NCBI RefSeq assembly: GCF_000378085.1
Contig: NZ_KB899215.1
Span: forward strand, 124,001-188,000
Direction of reading: 5' to 3'
Length of the DNA stretch: 64,000 bases
DNA from: Hoylesella loescheii DSM 19665 = JCM 12249 = ATCC 15930
GTDB lineage: Bacteria; Bacteroidota; Bacteroidia; Bacteroidales; Bacteroidaceae
The translations under genes were made by a program, and so were the position numbers. This document shows positions 27,788-37,212 of this stretch, piece by piece (the first letter of the stretch is position 1; every line of letters starts with the position of its first letter). Under the pieces are notes generated by a model. That model was given only the letters and a program-made list of their open reading frames with translations, searched no databases and was not told the origin of the DNA.

Positions 27788-28993
27788 TTAGCGGGGATTT
27801 TCCAGGTCAGGCTTTATGGGTATGGTGTAGCCCACAGTCAGCAAAAACAGGTGACTGTTGTTCCTTGCCGTATGGTAGCCGTAGGGATTATCGTTGGTCT
27901 TGATGAGGTCGGTCAGTCCGTAGCCGTATTGTAGATAGGCTTCGATACCGTTCTTAAACGACGAATAGCCCACTTTTACTAAGGGCATGACCTGTAACTT
28001 TGCCCGCAGCGTTTCCCTTAGGTGCGCTTGCGTTAGTTCGTCGGCCGAGGCGAACATTGCTGGTCGGTCGCTCGTGAAGTCGATGCCATTGGGGTTGAAG
28101 GGTAGGTCAAGCCCGACACCCGCACCCATATAAAAGTCGGCAAGGAGATAAAGACGTGCAGCCACCTGTGGGATGAGGACATGGTAACGGAAGTTCGTTT
28201 CCTCGTGGATGTTGCCTGCTAGCTTATGCTCTTTCAGGGTTGAGGCCAGCCAGGTATAGTCTGCTGCCAGTTCGATACCTAATCGATCGCGCCGCAACAG
28301 CACAAAGAGGCCTATCGTAGGGACGACCGAACCATGCTCTTCTAGCGTGTAGCGTGGACGGATGTTTACGTCTTCAATCATCGCTCCAAGGTTTCCGATA
28401 CTGGCGTAGCCTGCACCAGCCCTGATGCCGATGCGCGATTGGGTATGTCCCTTGTACCGAACAGAGATCCGTTTCATTGGCTCGCGTTTAGACTTGTTTT
28501 TCCGTTCCTTCACGACAGGCCCGTTTTCAATAGTTGGGAGTTCGTCTTGAGGCTCCGTTTTTTGCTCTGATGAAGGTTCGGGTTGTGACTCGTCCAGTCG
28601 TTTGGGTTGCTGTTCCGTAGGACGTTCGGTTTGTTCGCGCGTCGTTGGTTCCACGTCCGCGGTGATTTTTTCGTCTGCCGTTACATTTTTCTTTCTAGGT
28701 TTACGTGTCGCAGGTTTGTCTAGGTGTTGCACCTTCCCCACTTTTCTTCTTCCGCCTAGCTTTGCATGTCGCCCAGCCTTGCCTTGTGCTATGGCACACG
28801 TGTCCTTATTGTTGTGCTGCGTAGTGGCTTTTGGTGAGAGTGTTTGCTGATGGGTTGGTGGGGGCGTAGGGTCTTCTGTGGTCTCGCGTTTGCATAGTCG
28901 TAGGCACAACAGCAGGGCAAGGACAATGGCCAAGAGAACGGCAATGCGGCGTATGTTGCGTCGGTTATTGGGGTTAGGGTTGTTCATGTACAT
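27788..28993 (-). CDS. Membrane-anchored protein with outer-membrane barrel-like domain
   Basis: A 401-residue protein. A basic N-terminus and one membrane segment (about residues 15-31) are followed by a long Pro/Thr/Glu/Lys-rich linker (about 38-165). A beta-rich domain with OMP features follows (RIGIRAGAGYAS, GIELAADYTWL, QVAARLYLLADFYMGAGVGL, LFLLTVGYTIPI). The linker could span the periplasm. Its stop codon overlaps the first possible start of the sorting-domain gene, so the two are coupled. Confidence 0.7.
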   Translation of the reverse strand: MYMNNPNPNNRRNIRRIAVLLAIVLALLLCLRLCKRETTEDPTPPPTHQQTLSPKATTQHNNKDTCAIAQGKAGRHAKLGGRRKVGKVQHLDKPATRKPRKKNVTADEKITADVEPTTREQTERPTEQQPKRLDESQPEPSSEQKTEPQDELPTIENGPVVKERKNKSKREPMKRISVRYKGHTQSRIGIRAGAGYASIGNLGAMIEDVNIRPRYTLEEHGSVVPTIGLFVLLRRDRLGIELAADYTWLASTLKEHKLAGNIHEETNFRYHVLIPQVAARLYLLADFYMGAGVGLDLPFNPNGIDFTSDRPAMFASADELTQAHLRETLRAKLQVMPLVKVGYSSFKNGIEAYLQYGYGLTDLIKTNDNPYGYHTARNNSHLFLLTVGYTIPIKPDLENPR

Positions 28994-29080
28994 ATTAGGA
29001 AGGGTGGTTATATATAATAAGGTACGCGTACGCGCGCGCGAAGCAGACAGATGTATTGTTACTTATGTTCTTTTCCTGTT

Positions 29081-29116
29081 CGCAAGTTAACGAGTTGACG
29101 AGTTTATAAGTTCGTT
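29081..29116. repeat. Short 8-bp tandem repeat
   Basis: About four degenerate 8-bp units of the form ACGAGTTN. The same unit forms larger arrays at 31.6-32.0 kb and 33.5 kb. The rest of the 28994-29277 gap shows no gene. Confidence 0.55.
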
Positions 29117-29277
29117 TATCTGTTAGAGCATTGGCATCCGCTTGACGAAAACGTTGCTTTCGCTAGCTACCGCGTAGTGGTTGGTCTGTTCCCGTTGGTC
29201 AAGTAGATGTTTGATCATTTGCAAAAAAATAAAACTGTCATGGTTGCCTTTTGTGATGTAGTGGTTCAGTTCGTGCA

Positions 29278-30003
29278 TCACTTGATGTCTATCACATACG
29301 CGACAGAGAGTTCTGCTTGCCAGTTGTGGTTGGAACATTCCACCCAATTAAAGACGTTGGTCTCGGTCTTGATGGTGCTGGCAAGACTGTAATGGAAGCG
29401 TAGATCGATACAGAAGCCAGAGAGAAGGTCGTAGCCCACGCCACCGCCAAGCGCTGCATCGGGACGTCCCCTAAGCTTGCTTTGCATCACTCGTTCCGTC
29501 TCTTCCACGCTCGGGTACTTCCATTTCTTAAACTTCGCATCCTCTTGGTTACCCTCGTAGCTTAGATTTTTAGGTGATAGGTTTGCCCCGAGGCGTCCGC
29601 CAAGCGATACGTGCAGCGTGTTCCGCTCCTTGAAGGGATAAAGATTGAAGTAGGCAGCTATTCCTAAATGGTGATACCGAGTGGAAAGCGTGTAGTTTAA
29701 TTCGTCCCTGTCGTCGTATCGAACGCGTGCCGTGCGGTTGTAATAGGCGATTCCTGCCTCGATGCCCCATAAATTTCCTTGCGGTTTGTAGAGGAAGAAC
29801 AGCTCGGCACACGGAACAAACAGCACCCGCTTGCGGAAAGAATAGTTGGAATAATGGTCTTCGCTCACCAGTATGCGGTCGACGTTTGAGTTGGAACTGA
29901 TGCCTCCCCCAAGCCTTAGACCTGCATGGAAGTCGGAACTTTGCGCAGCCAAGGGTAGGCTGGAGCAGCAAAGCAAAAATGCGATAACGACAATGTGTTT
30001 CAT
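29278..30003 (-). CDS. Outer-membrane beta-barrel protein, first gene of the Rhs operon
   Basis: A 241-residue protein with a signal peptide (LPLAAQ). It is composed of alternating strands (FHAGLRLGGGISSNSNV, LWGIEAGIAYYNRTA, YHHLGIAAYFNLYPF, LHVSLGGRLGANLS, AALGGGVGYDLL, ELSVAYVIDIK), which is the look of PorT- or PorP-like barrels. It lies 57 bp behind the promoter-bearing repeat and is followed on the same strand by the anchored protein, the sorting-domain protein and the Rhs gene. Confidence 0.75.
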   Translation of the reverse strand: MKHIVVIAFLLCCSSLPLAAQSSDFHAGLRLGGGISSNSNVDRILVSEDHYSNYSFRKRVLFVPCAELFFLYKPQGNLWGIEAGIAYYNRTARVRYDDRDELNYTLSTRYHHLGIAAYFNLYPFKERNTLHVSLGGRLGANLSPKNLSYEGNQEDAKFKKWKYPSVEETERVMQSKLRGRPDAALGGGVGYDLLSGFCIDLRFHYSLASTIKTETNVFNWVECSNHNWQAELSVAYVIDIK

Positions 30004-30055
30004 GTCTTCACGTGTTGTTTTAGTAATTAAGGGTTATGGGGTATGTTGTCCCATG

Positions 30056-30198
30056 AGTGCAAGAGTAGTGAAAGTAAAATAAACGGCAAAGTGTTATAGG
30101 TGTTTTTTTGATAAATGGATGATATTTTTTCTCATTTCTATCAAATCTCCAAAGGTAGAAGAACTTTGCTAAACCATCCATTTATCGCCGTCTTACGG
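30056..30198 (-). repeat. Promoter-bearing repeat, copy 3
   Basis: Related to 922-1170 and 7490-7746 over the promoter and upstream DNA, ending in cgtcttacggccc. This copy is in the intact locus and is likely the source of the other two. Confidence 0.7.
30060..30090 (-). promoter_or_regulatory. Promoter of the Rhs operon
   Basis: On the minus strand TTTG is followed after 19 bases by TACTCTTG, one mismatch from consensus. It directs transcription into the barrel protein gene at 30003. Confidence 0.65.
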
Positions 30199-30469
30199 CC
30201 CAAATTATGAATACCACACACGTAACACAAAGATAATGCGGCCGTTACGATGTGTAAGTCTGTTGGGATAATCATTTAATAAGTATGTTTTCCCTCGTGT
30301 TCCCCGTTTCACGATATCGGTTCCTGTCGCCTTTCTGTTATCGGGTAGACCTGCTTGGGATCATACGCTACTGCGTAGTAGTTGGTTCAATACAAGTATA
30401 TGCCTAAGCCTTTGAAACACGCTTGATAAGGTATTAAAGCACGTGTTTTAAAATATTGGCGAGTTAACA

Positions 30470-30572
30470 ATGTTCAGGACTGTTGTTACCGCTATGATGG
30501 AATCCTGTTCCAGATGACATGGAACAAGGTTCCAGACAACATGTAACAGGGTTCCATCATAGCGGTAACAAA
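30470..30572. repeat. 22-bp palindrome array inside a large hairpin
   Basis: GTTCCA recurs at 30507, 30529 and 30551, a 22-bp period. The array is enclosed by inverted arms GTTACCGCTATGATGGAA (30485-30502) and TTCCATCATAGCGGTAAC (30552-30569). The hairpin lies downstream of manA and could end its transcript, though no T run follows. The remaining 30199-30469 shows no gene. Confidence 0.75.
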
Positions 30573-30673
30573 ACCAAAGTTGAAAAAGCACAATTCCAGG
30601 GCTTATCAACCGTTTTGTTGTTTGATAATTCTATCAGTTGACTAGTTCACAAACTGAAGTGCGAGATGCTAAC

Positions 30674-31636
30674 TTAAACGTAAGTTTGTATCAGCTCGAT
30701 AGTGCCTTCCACCTTCAAATGCTGCGTTGTTGCAGGAACAAGTATCGAGTCGCCTGTTTGCATTCCCACGGTGTTCCCCTCGTTATCGGTAATCGTTCCC
30801 TTGCCGTTTGTGCAGATAAGAATAACGAAACTGTCGAGTTGCGACAGGTCGATGTTCATCGGTTGGTCCAAATCGTAGAGGTTGGTGGTGAAGAATGGGC
30901 AGGTGGCGAGGTTCACACCCACGTTCTTTGCAGGCACATAGTTGGTGCGATAGTTTTCTTCCACCATGTAGTTGATGCATTCGGCAGCCTCTTCGGTATG
31001 CAGCTCGCGCGTGTTTCCATCCTTATCCTTGCGGTTGAAGTCGTAGATGCGGTAAGTTACGTCGGATGTTTGCTGTATCTCGAGAATGAAGCAGCCCTTG
31101 CCGATGCTGTGAATGCGACCAGCGGGAATGAAGAAGCTATCGCCACGCTTTACGTTATAGTTGCTGATGGCATCGCAGATGGTGTTGTTGGCCACCATCT
31201 CTTTGTATTGTTGGGGTGTGATGGCGGTTTTCATTCCGCAGTTGAGATAAGCCTTGGGATCAGATTCCATCAAGTACCACATCTCTGTTTTGCCACGACT
31301 TTTGCCACGTTTCTGTGCCAGTTCGTCGGTGGGGTGCACCTGAATGGATAGGTCGTCGTTGGCGTCGATGAACTTGATGAGCAGTGGGAACTCGTTGCCG
31401 AAGCGTGCATAGTTCTTCTCGCCCACCAACTTTCCTTGCAGTTCTTTCAACACTTCGTTAAGGTTTTTGCCTTCGTATTCGCCATTTGCCACGATGGTTT
31501 CATCGCCTGGCACACCCGATATTTCCCAACTTTCGCCCACGTTTTGTAGGTTTGAGTCGAGATGCTTAAAGGGAACGATCTTGTTTCCGCCCCAAATGGT
31601 TTGCTTTAAAAGTGGTTTAAACTTTAATGGTTGCAT
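30674..31636 (-). CDS. manA: Mannose-6-phosphate isomerase, class I
   Basis: A 320-residue cytoplasmic zinc enzyme interconverting mannose 6-phosphate and fructose 6-phosphate, which links mannose use and GDP-mannose synthesis to glycolysis. The N-terminal LKQTIWGG segment, KFIDANDDLSIQVHPTDE with the metal-binding histidine, the EMWYLME segment and FFIPAGRIHSIGKG are typical. The length is normal for the short form found in Bacteroidetes. Its 3' end and following DNA are duplicated at 1560-1884. Confidence 0.93.
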   Translation of the reverse strand: MQPLKFKPLLKQTIWGGNKIVPFKHLDSNLQNVGESWEISGVPGDETIVANGEYEGKNLNEVLKELQGKLVGEKNYARFGNEFPLLIKFIDANDDLSIQVHPTDELAQKRGKSRGKTEMWYLMESDPKAYLNCGMKTAITPQQYKEMVANNTICDAISNYNVKRGDSFFIPAGRIHSIGKGCFILEIQQTSDVTYRIYDFNRKDKDGNTRELHTEEAAECINYMVEENYRTNYVPAKNVGVNLATCPFFTTNLYDLDQPMNIDLSQLDSFVILICTNGKGTITDNEGNTVGMQTGDSILVPATTQHLKVEGTIELIQTYV

Positions 31637-32010
31637 GTGAGTTTATGAGTTTTTTTAGTTTATGAGTCTTAGGAGTTATGGGATTATGGAGTTAAGGAAT
31701 TAAGGAGTTATGGAGTTAAGTCAATACCTTTGTTTCTTTCTTCTTTGTTATTTTCTCCTTTGTTCCTTTCTCCTTTGTATCGTTTGCCCTTTGTTCCTAT
31801 GTGAGTTTATGTTTGCGTTTGTGAGTTATTGAGTATTGTAAGTCGATGAGTTATGGAGTTAAGTCCATGCCATTATCCTTAGTTTTGGGGTTAGATGAGA
31901 ATTTATATTGTTAGGATTTGCCATAAACCATTTTCATTCTTTATATTATGTTGGCCTATAAGCGACAGGAGTATTGGCTTAACTCCTTAACTTCATAACT
32001 CCTTAACTCA
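31637..32010. repeat. Degenerate 8-bp tandem repeats
   Basis: Blocks at 31637-31720, 31800-31872 and 31978-32006 are built of 8-bp units close to GGAGTTAW, the last in inverse orientation (AACTCCTT). Between the first two is a T/C-rich stretch (31725-31800). There is no gene in this gap between manA and trkH. Confidence 0.6.
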
Positions 32011-32017
32011 TCAAAAA

Positions 32018-33475
32018 TCATCTGTCGTTCCAGAATGCAGGGGTGAAGATAACCAATACGGTGAATATCTCCAAACGTCCCATGAGCATCAATACAGAGC
32101 AAAGCCACTTGGCAAAGCCAGGCAGTTGTGCCCACGACATGGTTGGTCCAATCTCTATTCCCAGCGTTGGACCAACGTTGCTTAATGCACTTAGCGTGAT
32201 AGTAATGGCATTGGTGTTGTCTATTCCCGCAGCAATCATGGAGAAGGCGCAAAACAGGCACATCACCAACGTTACGGTGAGGAAGGCCAATAGCGTTACG
32301 CGCTTTTGTGTGGAGACGTTAACGCCACCTATCTTTAACGGCAAAATGGCGTTGGGATGCAACAATTGCTTGAACTCGTTGCGTATCACTTTGAGCAACA
32401 TCACGCCACGAATGCACTTGAAACCACCACTGGTGCTACCCGAACAGGCGCCCATGAACATGCAGAAGGCCAGTATAACCCATGTTACGTGTGGCCAACG
32501 GGCGGCATCGTCGCTGAAAAGTCCCGTGGTGGTAATGAACGAAACCACTTGGAATATGGCTACGCGGAAGGCTTTTTCCAACTCGTATTGGTTGCGCATG
32601 ATGAGTTCTATCATGATGAAAGCTGTGAAAACCAGCACCATCCACAGGTAGAGCTTGAACTCGGAGTTACGGAACAGCTGGCGTATTTTTAACTTTGTGG
32701 CCGTGAAATAGAGTAGGGTGAAGTTCACACCCGAGATGAAACAGAAGAAGGTTACAGCGTATTCTATGGCTGGCGAGTGGAAAAACTCAACGCTGGAATT
32801 GTGGGTAGAGAAACCACCTGTGGCTAATGAGGTCATGGAATAGTTGAGACTGTCGAACCATCCCATGCCCAAGAACTTGTAGCAAAGGGTGCAAGCCACC
32901 GAAAGCGTTATGTAAACGGCCCAGATGGCCTTAGCGCTTGTGCTTAGTTTGGGGTGCAACTTGCTCTTGATAGGGCCTGTGGCTTCGGCCGAGAACACTT
33001 TTACCGACCCACCAACGAGCGATGGCAGCAGGGCAATGGTGAAGAACACGATACCCAATCCGCCAATCCACTGTGTGAGCGAACGCCAAAATATGATGCC
33101 ATGGGGTAGGGCTTCAACGTCGTCGATGATGGTTGCGCCAGTGGTTGTGAAACCCGACATGGTTTCGAAATAGGCATCGGTGAAGCTGTGCAGGTAGCCG
33201 CCTATCATGAAAGGCATGGTGCCGATGGCACTAAAAATGGCCCACGAGAGGCTCACCACCAAGCAAGCATCGCGCCGTCCCATAGTGTTGTCGGAGTTGC
33301 GACCCATAAAACGGAACACGAAACCAAAGAATAAGGTGGCGATGATAGACACGAGGAAGGCCATTATGTCGTCTTCGGCGTAATAAATGGCCATCGCCAG
33401 GCACGACAACATCAGCGCTGCCTCGATGAAAAGCAACGAACCGATGACTTTATATATGGTGCGATAGTTAATCAT
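32018..33475 (-). CDS. trkH: Trk-type potassium uptake protein, membrane subunit
   Basis: A 485-residue polytopic inner-membrane protein that takes up potassium with TrkA. About ten to twelve hydrophobic segments are visible. Pore-type segments include MSGFTTTGATII, ATGGFSTHNSSV and CSGSTSGGFKCIR, each with the T.G.S/T pattern of the potassium filter. It lies 205 bp downstream of trkA, separated by an 8-bp repeat array, and is probably in the dxs-trkA-trkH operon. Confidence 0.93.
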   Translation of the reverse strand: MINYRTIYKVIGSLLFIEAALMLSCLAMAIYYAEDDIMAFLVSIIATLFFGFVFRFMGRNSDNTMGRRDACLVVSLSWAIFSAIGTMPFMIGGYLHSFTDAYFETMSGFTTTGATIIDDVEALPHGIIFWRSLTQWIGGLGIVFFTIALLPSLVGGSVKVFSAEATGPIKSKLHPKLSTSAKAIWAVYITLSVACTLCYKFLGMGWFDSLNYSMTSLATGGFSTHNSSVEFFHSPAIEYAVTFFCFISGVNFTLLYFTATKLKIRQLFRNSEFKLYLWMVLVFTAFIMIELIMRNQYELEKAFRVAIFQVVSFITTTGLFSDDAARWPHVTWVILAFCMFMGACSGSTSGGFKCIRGVMLLKVIRNEFKQLLHPNAILPLKIGGVNVSTQKRVTLLAFLTVTLVMCLFCAFSMIAAGIDNTNAITITLSALSNVGPTLGIEIGPTMSWAQLPGFAKWLCSVLMLMGRLEIFTVLVIFTPAFWNDR

Positions 33476-33481
33476 TCAGTT

Positions 33482-33578
33482 GACAAGTTCACAAGTTGAC
33501 ATGTTTACGAGTTTACGACTTCAAAAGTAAGCTAGTTCATAAGCTCACGAGTTAACAAGTTTAGAAGTTGACGAGCAT
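33482..33578. repeat. 8-bp tandem repeat array (about 12 units)
   Basis: Degenerate units of ACAAGTTN / ACGAGTTN follow each other with an 8-bp step. It occupies most of the space between trkA and trkH. Confidence 0.7.
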
Positions 33579-33680
33579 GCAAGCTTGGGTGTTTAATCGG
33601 CTGGGAAGATGGTCAAGATATAGAACTTTAAGGGTTCTGCTTATCTTCATTTCCCGAACTTAAAGCTTGTGTCCTAATGG

Positions 33681-35024
33681 CTAATTAAAGAACTTTCCTA
33701 GCTGTTGCATGTTGGTGTTGTGGCAAAACACCATCACGCTGTCGCCTGCTTCAATCTGTGTTCCACCCGAAACAAGGATGCCTACATCCTTGCGAACCAA
33801 TCCGCCAATGGTTACTCCCCTTGGTAAACCCAGTTCGAACACGCGCTTCTTGGTTACTTTCGACCCTGGTTGGGCGGTAAACTCGGCCACGTCGGCATTG
33901 GCCATAGTGAGAAAGCGCACATTGCTCACGTCGGCATCAAGCATCATTTGGTAGATGTGACTTGCCGCAATATCTTTCTTGTTAACGATGGTGCCAATGT
34001 CAAGGCTATCTGCCATGCTCACGTAGTCCATGTTTTCGACCATGGCCACGGTTTTGCGCACACCCAGTCGTTTGGCCGTTAGGCATGCCAAGATGTTGGT
34101 TTCGGTGTTGCTTGTGAGTGCCACGAAGGCTTGGGTGTTCATAATTCCTTCTTCGTTCAGCAGCTGTATGTCGCGCCCGTCGCCATGTATCACCAAGGCC
34201 TTGTCTTCTTCAAGCAGATCGTTCAGTTCTTCGCAGCGTTCTTCGTCTTTCTCAATGATCTTGGCTTCCATGTAGCTGGGGATGTTTTTCACCGCCCTAA
34301 CGCAGGTGTTTCCTCCGCCCATGAAGACCACGTTCTTAACATCTACATAATGTTCTTTGCCTACAATCTTGCGAATATAAGGAATATATTGGCGCGTTGT
34401 CATAAAGTAAGCCAAGTCGTAGAGTTTCAACTCATCGTTACCGCCTGGTATAATGGTTTCGTATCCGCGTTTAATGGCCACCACGTGGTAAGGATCGTCG
34501 GGTCCGCAGAGCTGTTTTAAGGGTTGGTTAAGTATTTCGCAACCCTCGCGCAACTTGATGCCTAACATCACAAGCGCACCATTGTGCACATCCCAACGTT
34601 GGCGAACCCACGACATTTTCAGTCCGTTGATAATGTCGGTGGCTGCTAGCGTCTCGGGAACGATGAGCGAACTAACGCCCAGACGTTCGAAAAGTTCGGC
34701 CACCCCAGGCTCCGTAAGCTCTACGTCGTCAATCTTCGCCACCGTTTTTTTTGCTCCCAGCGCCTTAGCAATCATGCAGATGTTAAGGTTTAGATGCTGG
34801 TCGGCGGTTACGGCGATAAACAGATCGGCATCGCCTGCGTTTGCTTCTTTGAGCGTTTTTATGCTGCTAGGCGATGCTTGCAGCGTCATCAGGTCGGCCT
34901 CGGCATCCATCCTGCCCAGTCGTTCTTCGTCTTCATCGATAAGGGTGATGTTCTCGTGGCTGTGCGATAGCAGCGTGGCTAGGTAAATTCCGATGTCGCA
35001 AGCACCCGCTATAACGATTTTCAT
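33681..35024 (-). CDS. trkA: Trk potassium uptake regulatory subunit
   Basis: A 447-residue cytoplasmic protein with two RCK-type NAD-binding halves. The first starts [19 protein letters not shown] with acidic DEDEERL at the end of the second strand; the second starts near [14 protein letters not shown] with [10 protein letters not shown]. It gates TrkH in response to nucleotide. I choose the ATG at 35024 because it begins the Rossmann strand directly and overlaps the dxs stop codon as ATGA; the frame is open upstream, but that part is dxs in another frame. Confidence 0.92.
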   Translation of the reverse strand: MKIVIAGACDIGIYLATLLSHSHENITLIDEDEERLGRMDAEADLMTLQASPSSIKTLKEANAGDADLFIAVTADQHLNLNICMIAKALGAKKTVAKIDDVELTEPGVAELFERLGVSSLIVPETLAATDIINGLKMSWVRQRWDVHNGALVMLGIKLREGCEILNQPLKQLCGPDDPYHVVAIKRGYETIIPGGNDELKLYDLAYFMTTRQYIPYIRKIVGKEHYVDVKNVVFMGGGNTCVRAVKNIPSYMEAKIIEKDEERCEELNDLLEEDKALVIHGDGRDIQLLNEEGIMNTQAFVALTSNTETNILACLTAKRLGVRKTVAMVENMDYVSMADSLDIGTIVNKKDIAASHIYQMMLDADVSNVRFLTMANADVAEFTAQPGSKVTKKRVFELGLPRGVTIGGLVRKDVGILVSGGTQIEAGDSVMVFCHNTNMQQLGKFFN

Positions 35025-36907
35025 GCTTCTATCTCCTTTCTTATTGACTCTGGATCGAGGCCTACGAGTTGGCGTAGTTCTGCCACCGAGCCGTGTTCTA
35101 CGAAGGCATCGGGCAAGCCCATGCGCACAATTTGGGGACGGAAACCATGGTCGGCCATCCATTCCATCACGGCCGAACCCATGCCTCCGTTGCGCACACC
35201 GTCTTCGATAGTTATTATCTTGTTAAACTTACTGCCAATTTCTTGCAGCAGATTTTCGTCTAGTGGCTTTACAAAACGCAGGTCGTAATGGGCTACGTGC
35301 TTCGTATCCTGCATGTCGTCGAGTAGCTTAGCCACATCGTTACCTATCGGACCGAGCGTTATCACGGCTACGTCTGTACCCGCTCTAATGCATCGGCCCG
35401 TGCCAACGGCTACCTCTTCAAAGGGCGAACGCCAATCGGTGCATACGCCATTGCCACGTGGATAGCGTATAACGAACGTGCCCTTGCCCGGCAATTGGGC
35501 TGTGTACATCAGGTTGCGCAGTTCGTGCTCGTTCATTGGCGAAGCTATCGTGAGGTTGGGAACAGCACGTAGGGCAGCGATATCAAACGCCCCGTGGTGC
35601 GTAGGACCATCTTCGCCAACCAGTCCGGCACGGTCTAGGCACAGCACCATGGGCAAATTGAGCAGCGCCGCATCGTGAATGATGTTGTCGTAGGCGCGTT
35701 GCGAGAACGAACTGTATATGTTGCAGAAGGGCATGAGACCATCTTTGGCCATACCGGCAGAGAATGTTACGGCGTGGCCTTCGGCTATACCCACGTCGAA
35801 AGCACGATTAGGCATGGCCTTCATCATGATATTCATCGAGCATCCTGTGGGCATGGCTGGCGTAACGCCTACTATCTTGGGGTTGGTTTGTGCCAATTCG
35901 ACCAGCGTTTCACCAAAAACGTCTTGGTAACGGGGTGGTTCGCCCGAGTTGTTGCATACAAGTCGTTCGCCCGTTGCTGGGTCGAACTTACCAGGAGCAT
36001 GCCAAATGGTGGCCGATTCTTCAGCAGGCTTGTAGCCTTTGCCCTTAACGGTGTGCAGATGGAGTAGCTTTGGCCCGCGCATCAGTTTGAGTTGGCGTAG
36101 CTTTCGCACAACTTCCTTTACGTCGTGACCGTCGAATGGCCCGAAGTAGCGAATGTTCATGCCCTCAAAGATGTTCTGTTGATGGCTCAGGGCCGACTTT
36201 AAGGCGTTGTTCAGTCGCAAAATACCTTTCTTGCGGTCGTCGTCGAGCCAGCCTTTGGCGTGTAGCCATTGTGCAGCCCTAAAGCGCAGGTGATTATAGG
36301 TTTCGTTAGTGTCGAGGTTCAACAGGTATTTCTCCATCCCTCCAACGGCTCGGTCGATACTCATGTCGTTGTCGTTGAGCACGATAAGCAGGTCGTTATC
36401 TGTAGACGAAACGTTGTTAATGCCTTCGAAAGCCAACCCACCGCTCATGGCTCCATCGCCAATTACGGCCACAACGTGGCGTTGTTGGTTGCCGTCGAGC
36501 TTGGCTGCCACGGCCATTCCTAATGCTGCCGAGATAGAATTTGAGGCATGTCCGCAGGTGAACGTGTCGTAAGGGCTTTCCATTGGTGTGGGAAAAGGAC
36601 GAATGCCACCCAGCTTACGGTTGGTGAAAAACTGCTCCCGTCTGCCCGTTAGCAGTTTATGGGCGTATGCCTGATGGCCCACATCCCATACAATTCGGTC
36701 TTCGGGCGTGTCGTAGACATAGTGCAGGGCAACGGTAAGTTCTACCACGCCCAGGCTCGAAGCAAAGTGTCCGGGGTTTACCGACACCTCTTCTATAATG
36801 TCTTGGCGCAGCTCTTGGCACAGTTGCGGCAACTGTTCAACGTCTAGTTTGCGCAAGTCCTCAGGGTACCTAATCTTGTCTAATAGCTCGAAACTGTTTT
36901 CTCCCAC
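35021..36907 (-). CDS. dxs: 1-deoxy-D-xylulose-5-phosphate synthase
   Basis: A 628-residue thiamine diphosphate enzyme condensing pyruvate and glyceraldehyde 3-phosphate, the first step of the non-mevalonate isoprenoid route. The signature segments [44 protein letters not shown] (thiamine diphosphate motif) and [16 protein letters not shown] are present. The length is normal. The stop codon overlaps the trkA start by four bases, and trkH follows. Confidence 0.96.
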   Translation of the reverse strand: MGENSFELLDKIRYPEDLRKLDVEQLPQLCQELRQDIIEEVSVNPGHFASSLGVVELTVALHYVYDTPEDRIVWDVGHQAYAHKLLTGRREQFFTNRKLGGIRPFPTPMESPYDTFTCGHASNSISAALGMAVAAKLDGNQQRHVVAVIGDGAMSGGLAFEGINNVSSTDNDLLIVLNDNDMSIDRAVGGMEKYLLNLDTNETYNHLRFRAAQWLHAKGWLDDDRKKGILRLNNALKSALSHQQNIFEGMNIRYFGPFDGHDVKEVVRKLRQLKLMRGPKLLHLHTVKGKGYKPAEESATIWHAPGKFDPATGERLVCNNSGEPPRYQDVFGETLVELAQTNPKIVGVTPAMPTGCSMNIMMKAMPNRAFDVGIAEGHAVTFSAGMAKDGLMPFCNIYSSFSQRAYDNIIHDAALLNLPMVLCLDRAGLVGEDGPTHHGAFDIAALRAVPNLTIASPMNEHELRNLMYTAQLPGKGTFVIRYPRGNGVCTDWRSPFEEVAVGTGRCIRAGTDVAVITLGPIGNDVAKLLDDMQDTKHVAHYDLRFVKPLDENLLQEIGSKFNKIITIEDGVRNGGMGSAVMEWMADHGFRPQIVRMGLPDAFVEHGSVAELRQLVGLDPESIRKEIEA

Positions 36908-36932
36908 AATAAATTCTTGTTCAATTACGGCA

Positions 36933-36962
36933 CAAAGGTACGGCTTTTAATCGAATTTCAAT
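36933..36962 (-). promoter_or_regulatory. Promoter of dxs-trkA-trkH
   Basis: On the minus strand ATTG is followed after about 18 bases by TACCTTTG, then 25 bases to the dxs start. The -7 is a full match; the spacing is one base short of usual. Confidence 0.55.
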
Positions 36963-37132
36963 AATGCCCCATTCATAATTCGCCTGTCAAAAGAGAGTTT
37001 TTAAGACTGATTTTGGTGTTTGCCTTGCCAGTTGCGCGACTTGTGGCGATGGATATGCGGGTGTTATAAGTTGGCTAATCGTATTAAAACAAGGCTTAAT
37101 GGCGGTGCGGATGTAAAATAATAAGCCATTTA

Positions 37133-37164
37133 GTTGCACAGCCCGAAAGTGTAGGCTACCTTTG
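37133..37164 (+). promoter_or_regulatory. Promoter of the barrel protein gene at 37213
   Basis: GTTG at 37133 is followed after 20 bases by TACCTTTG (37157-37164). The leader to the ATG is about 40 bases. Confidence 0.65.
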
Positions 37165-37212
37165 CATTTGGCTTGCTTGCAGGCCTTATGGAAGAAAACA
37201 AGAAACAACTAG

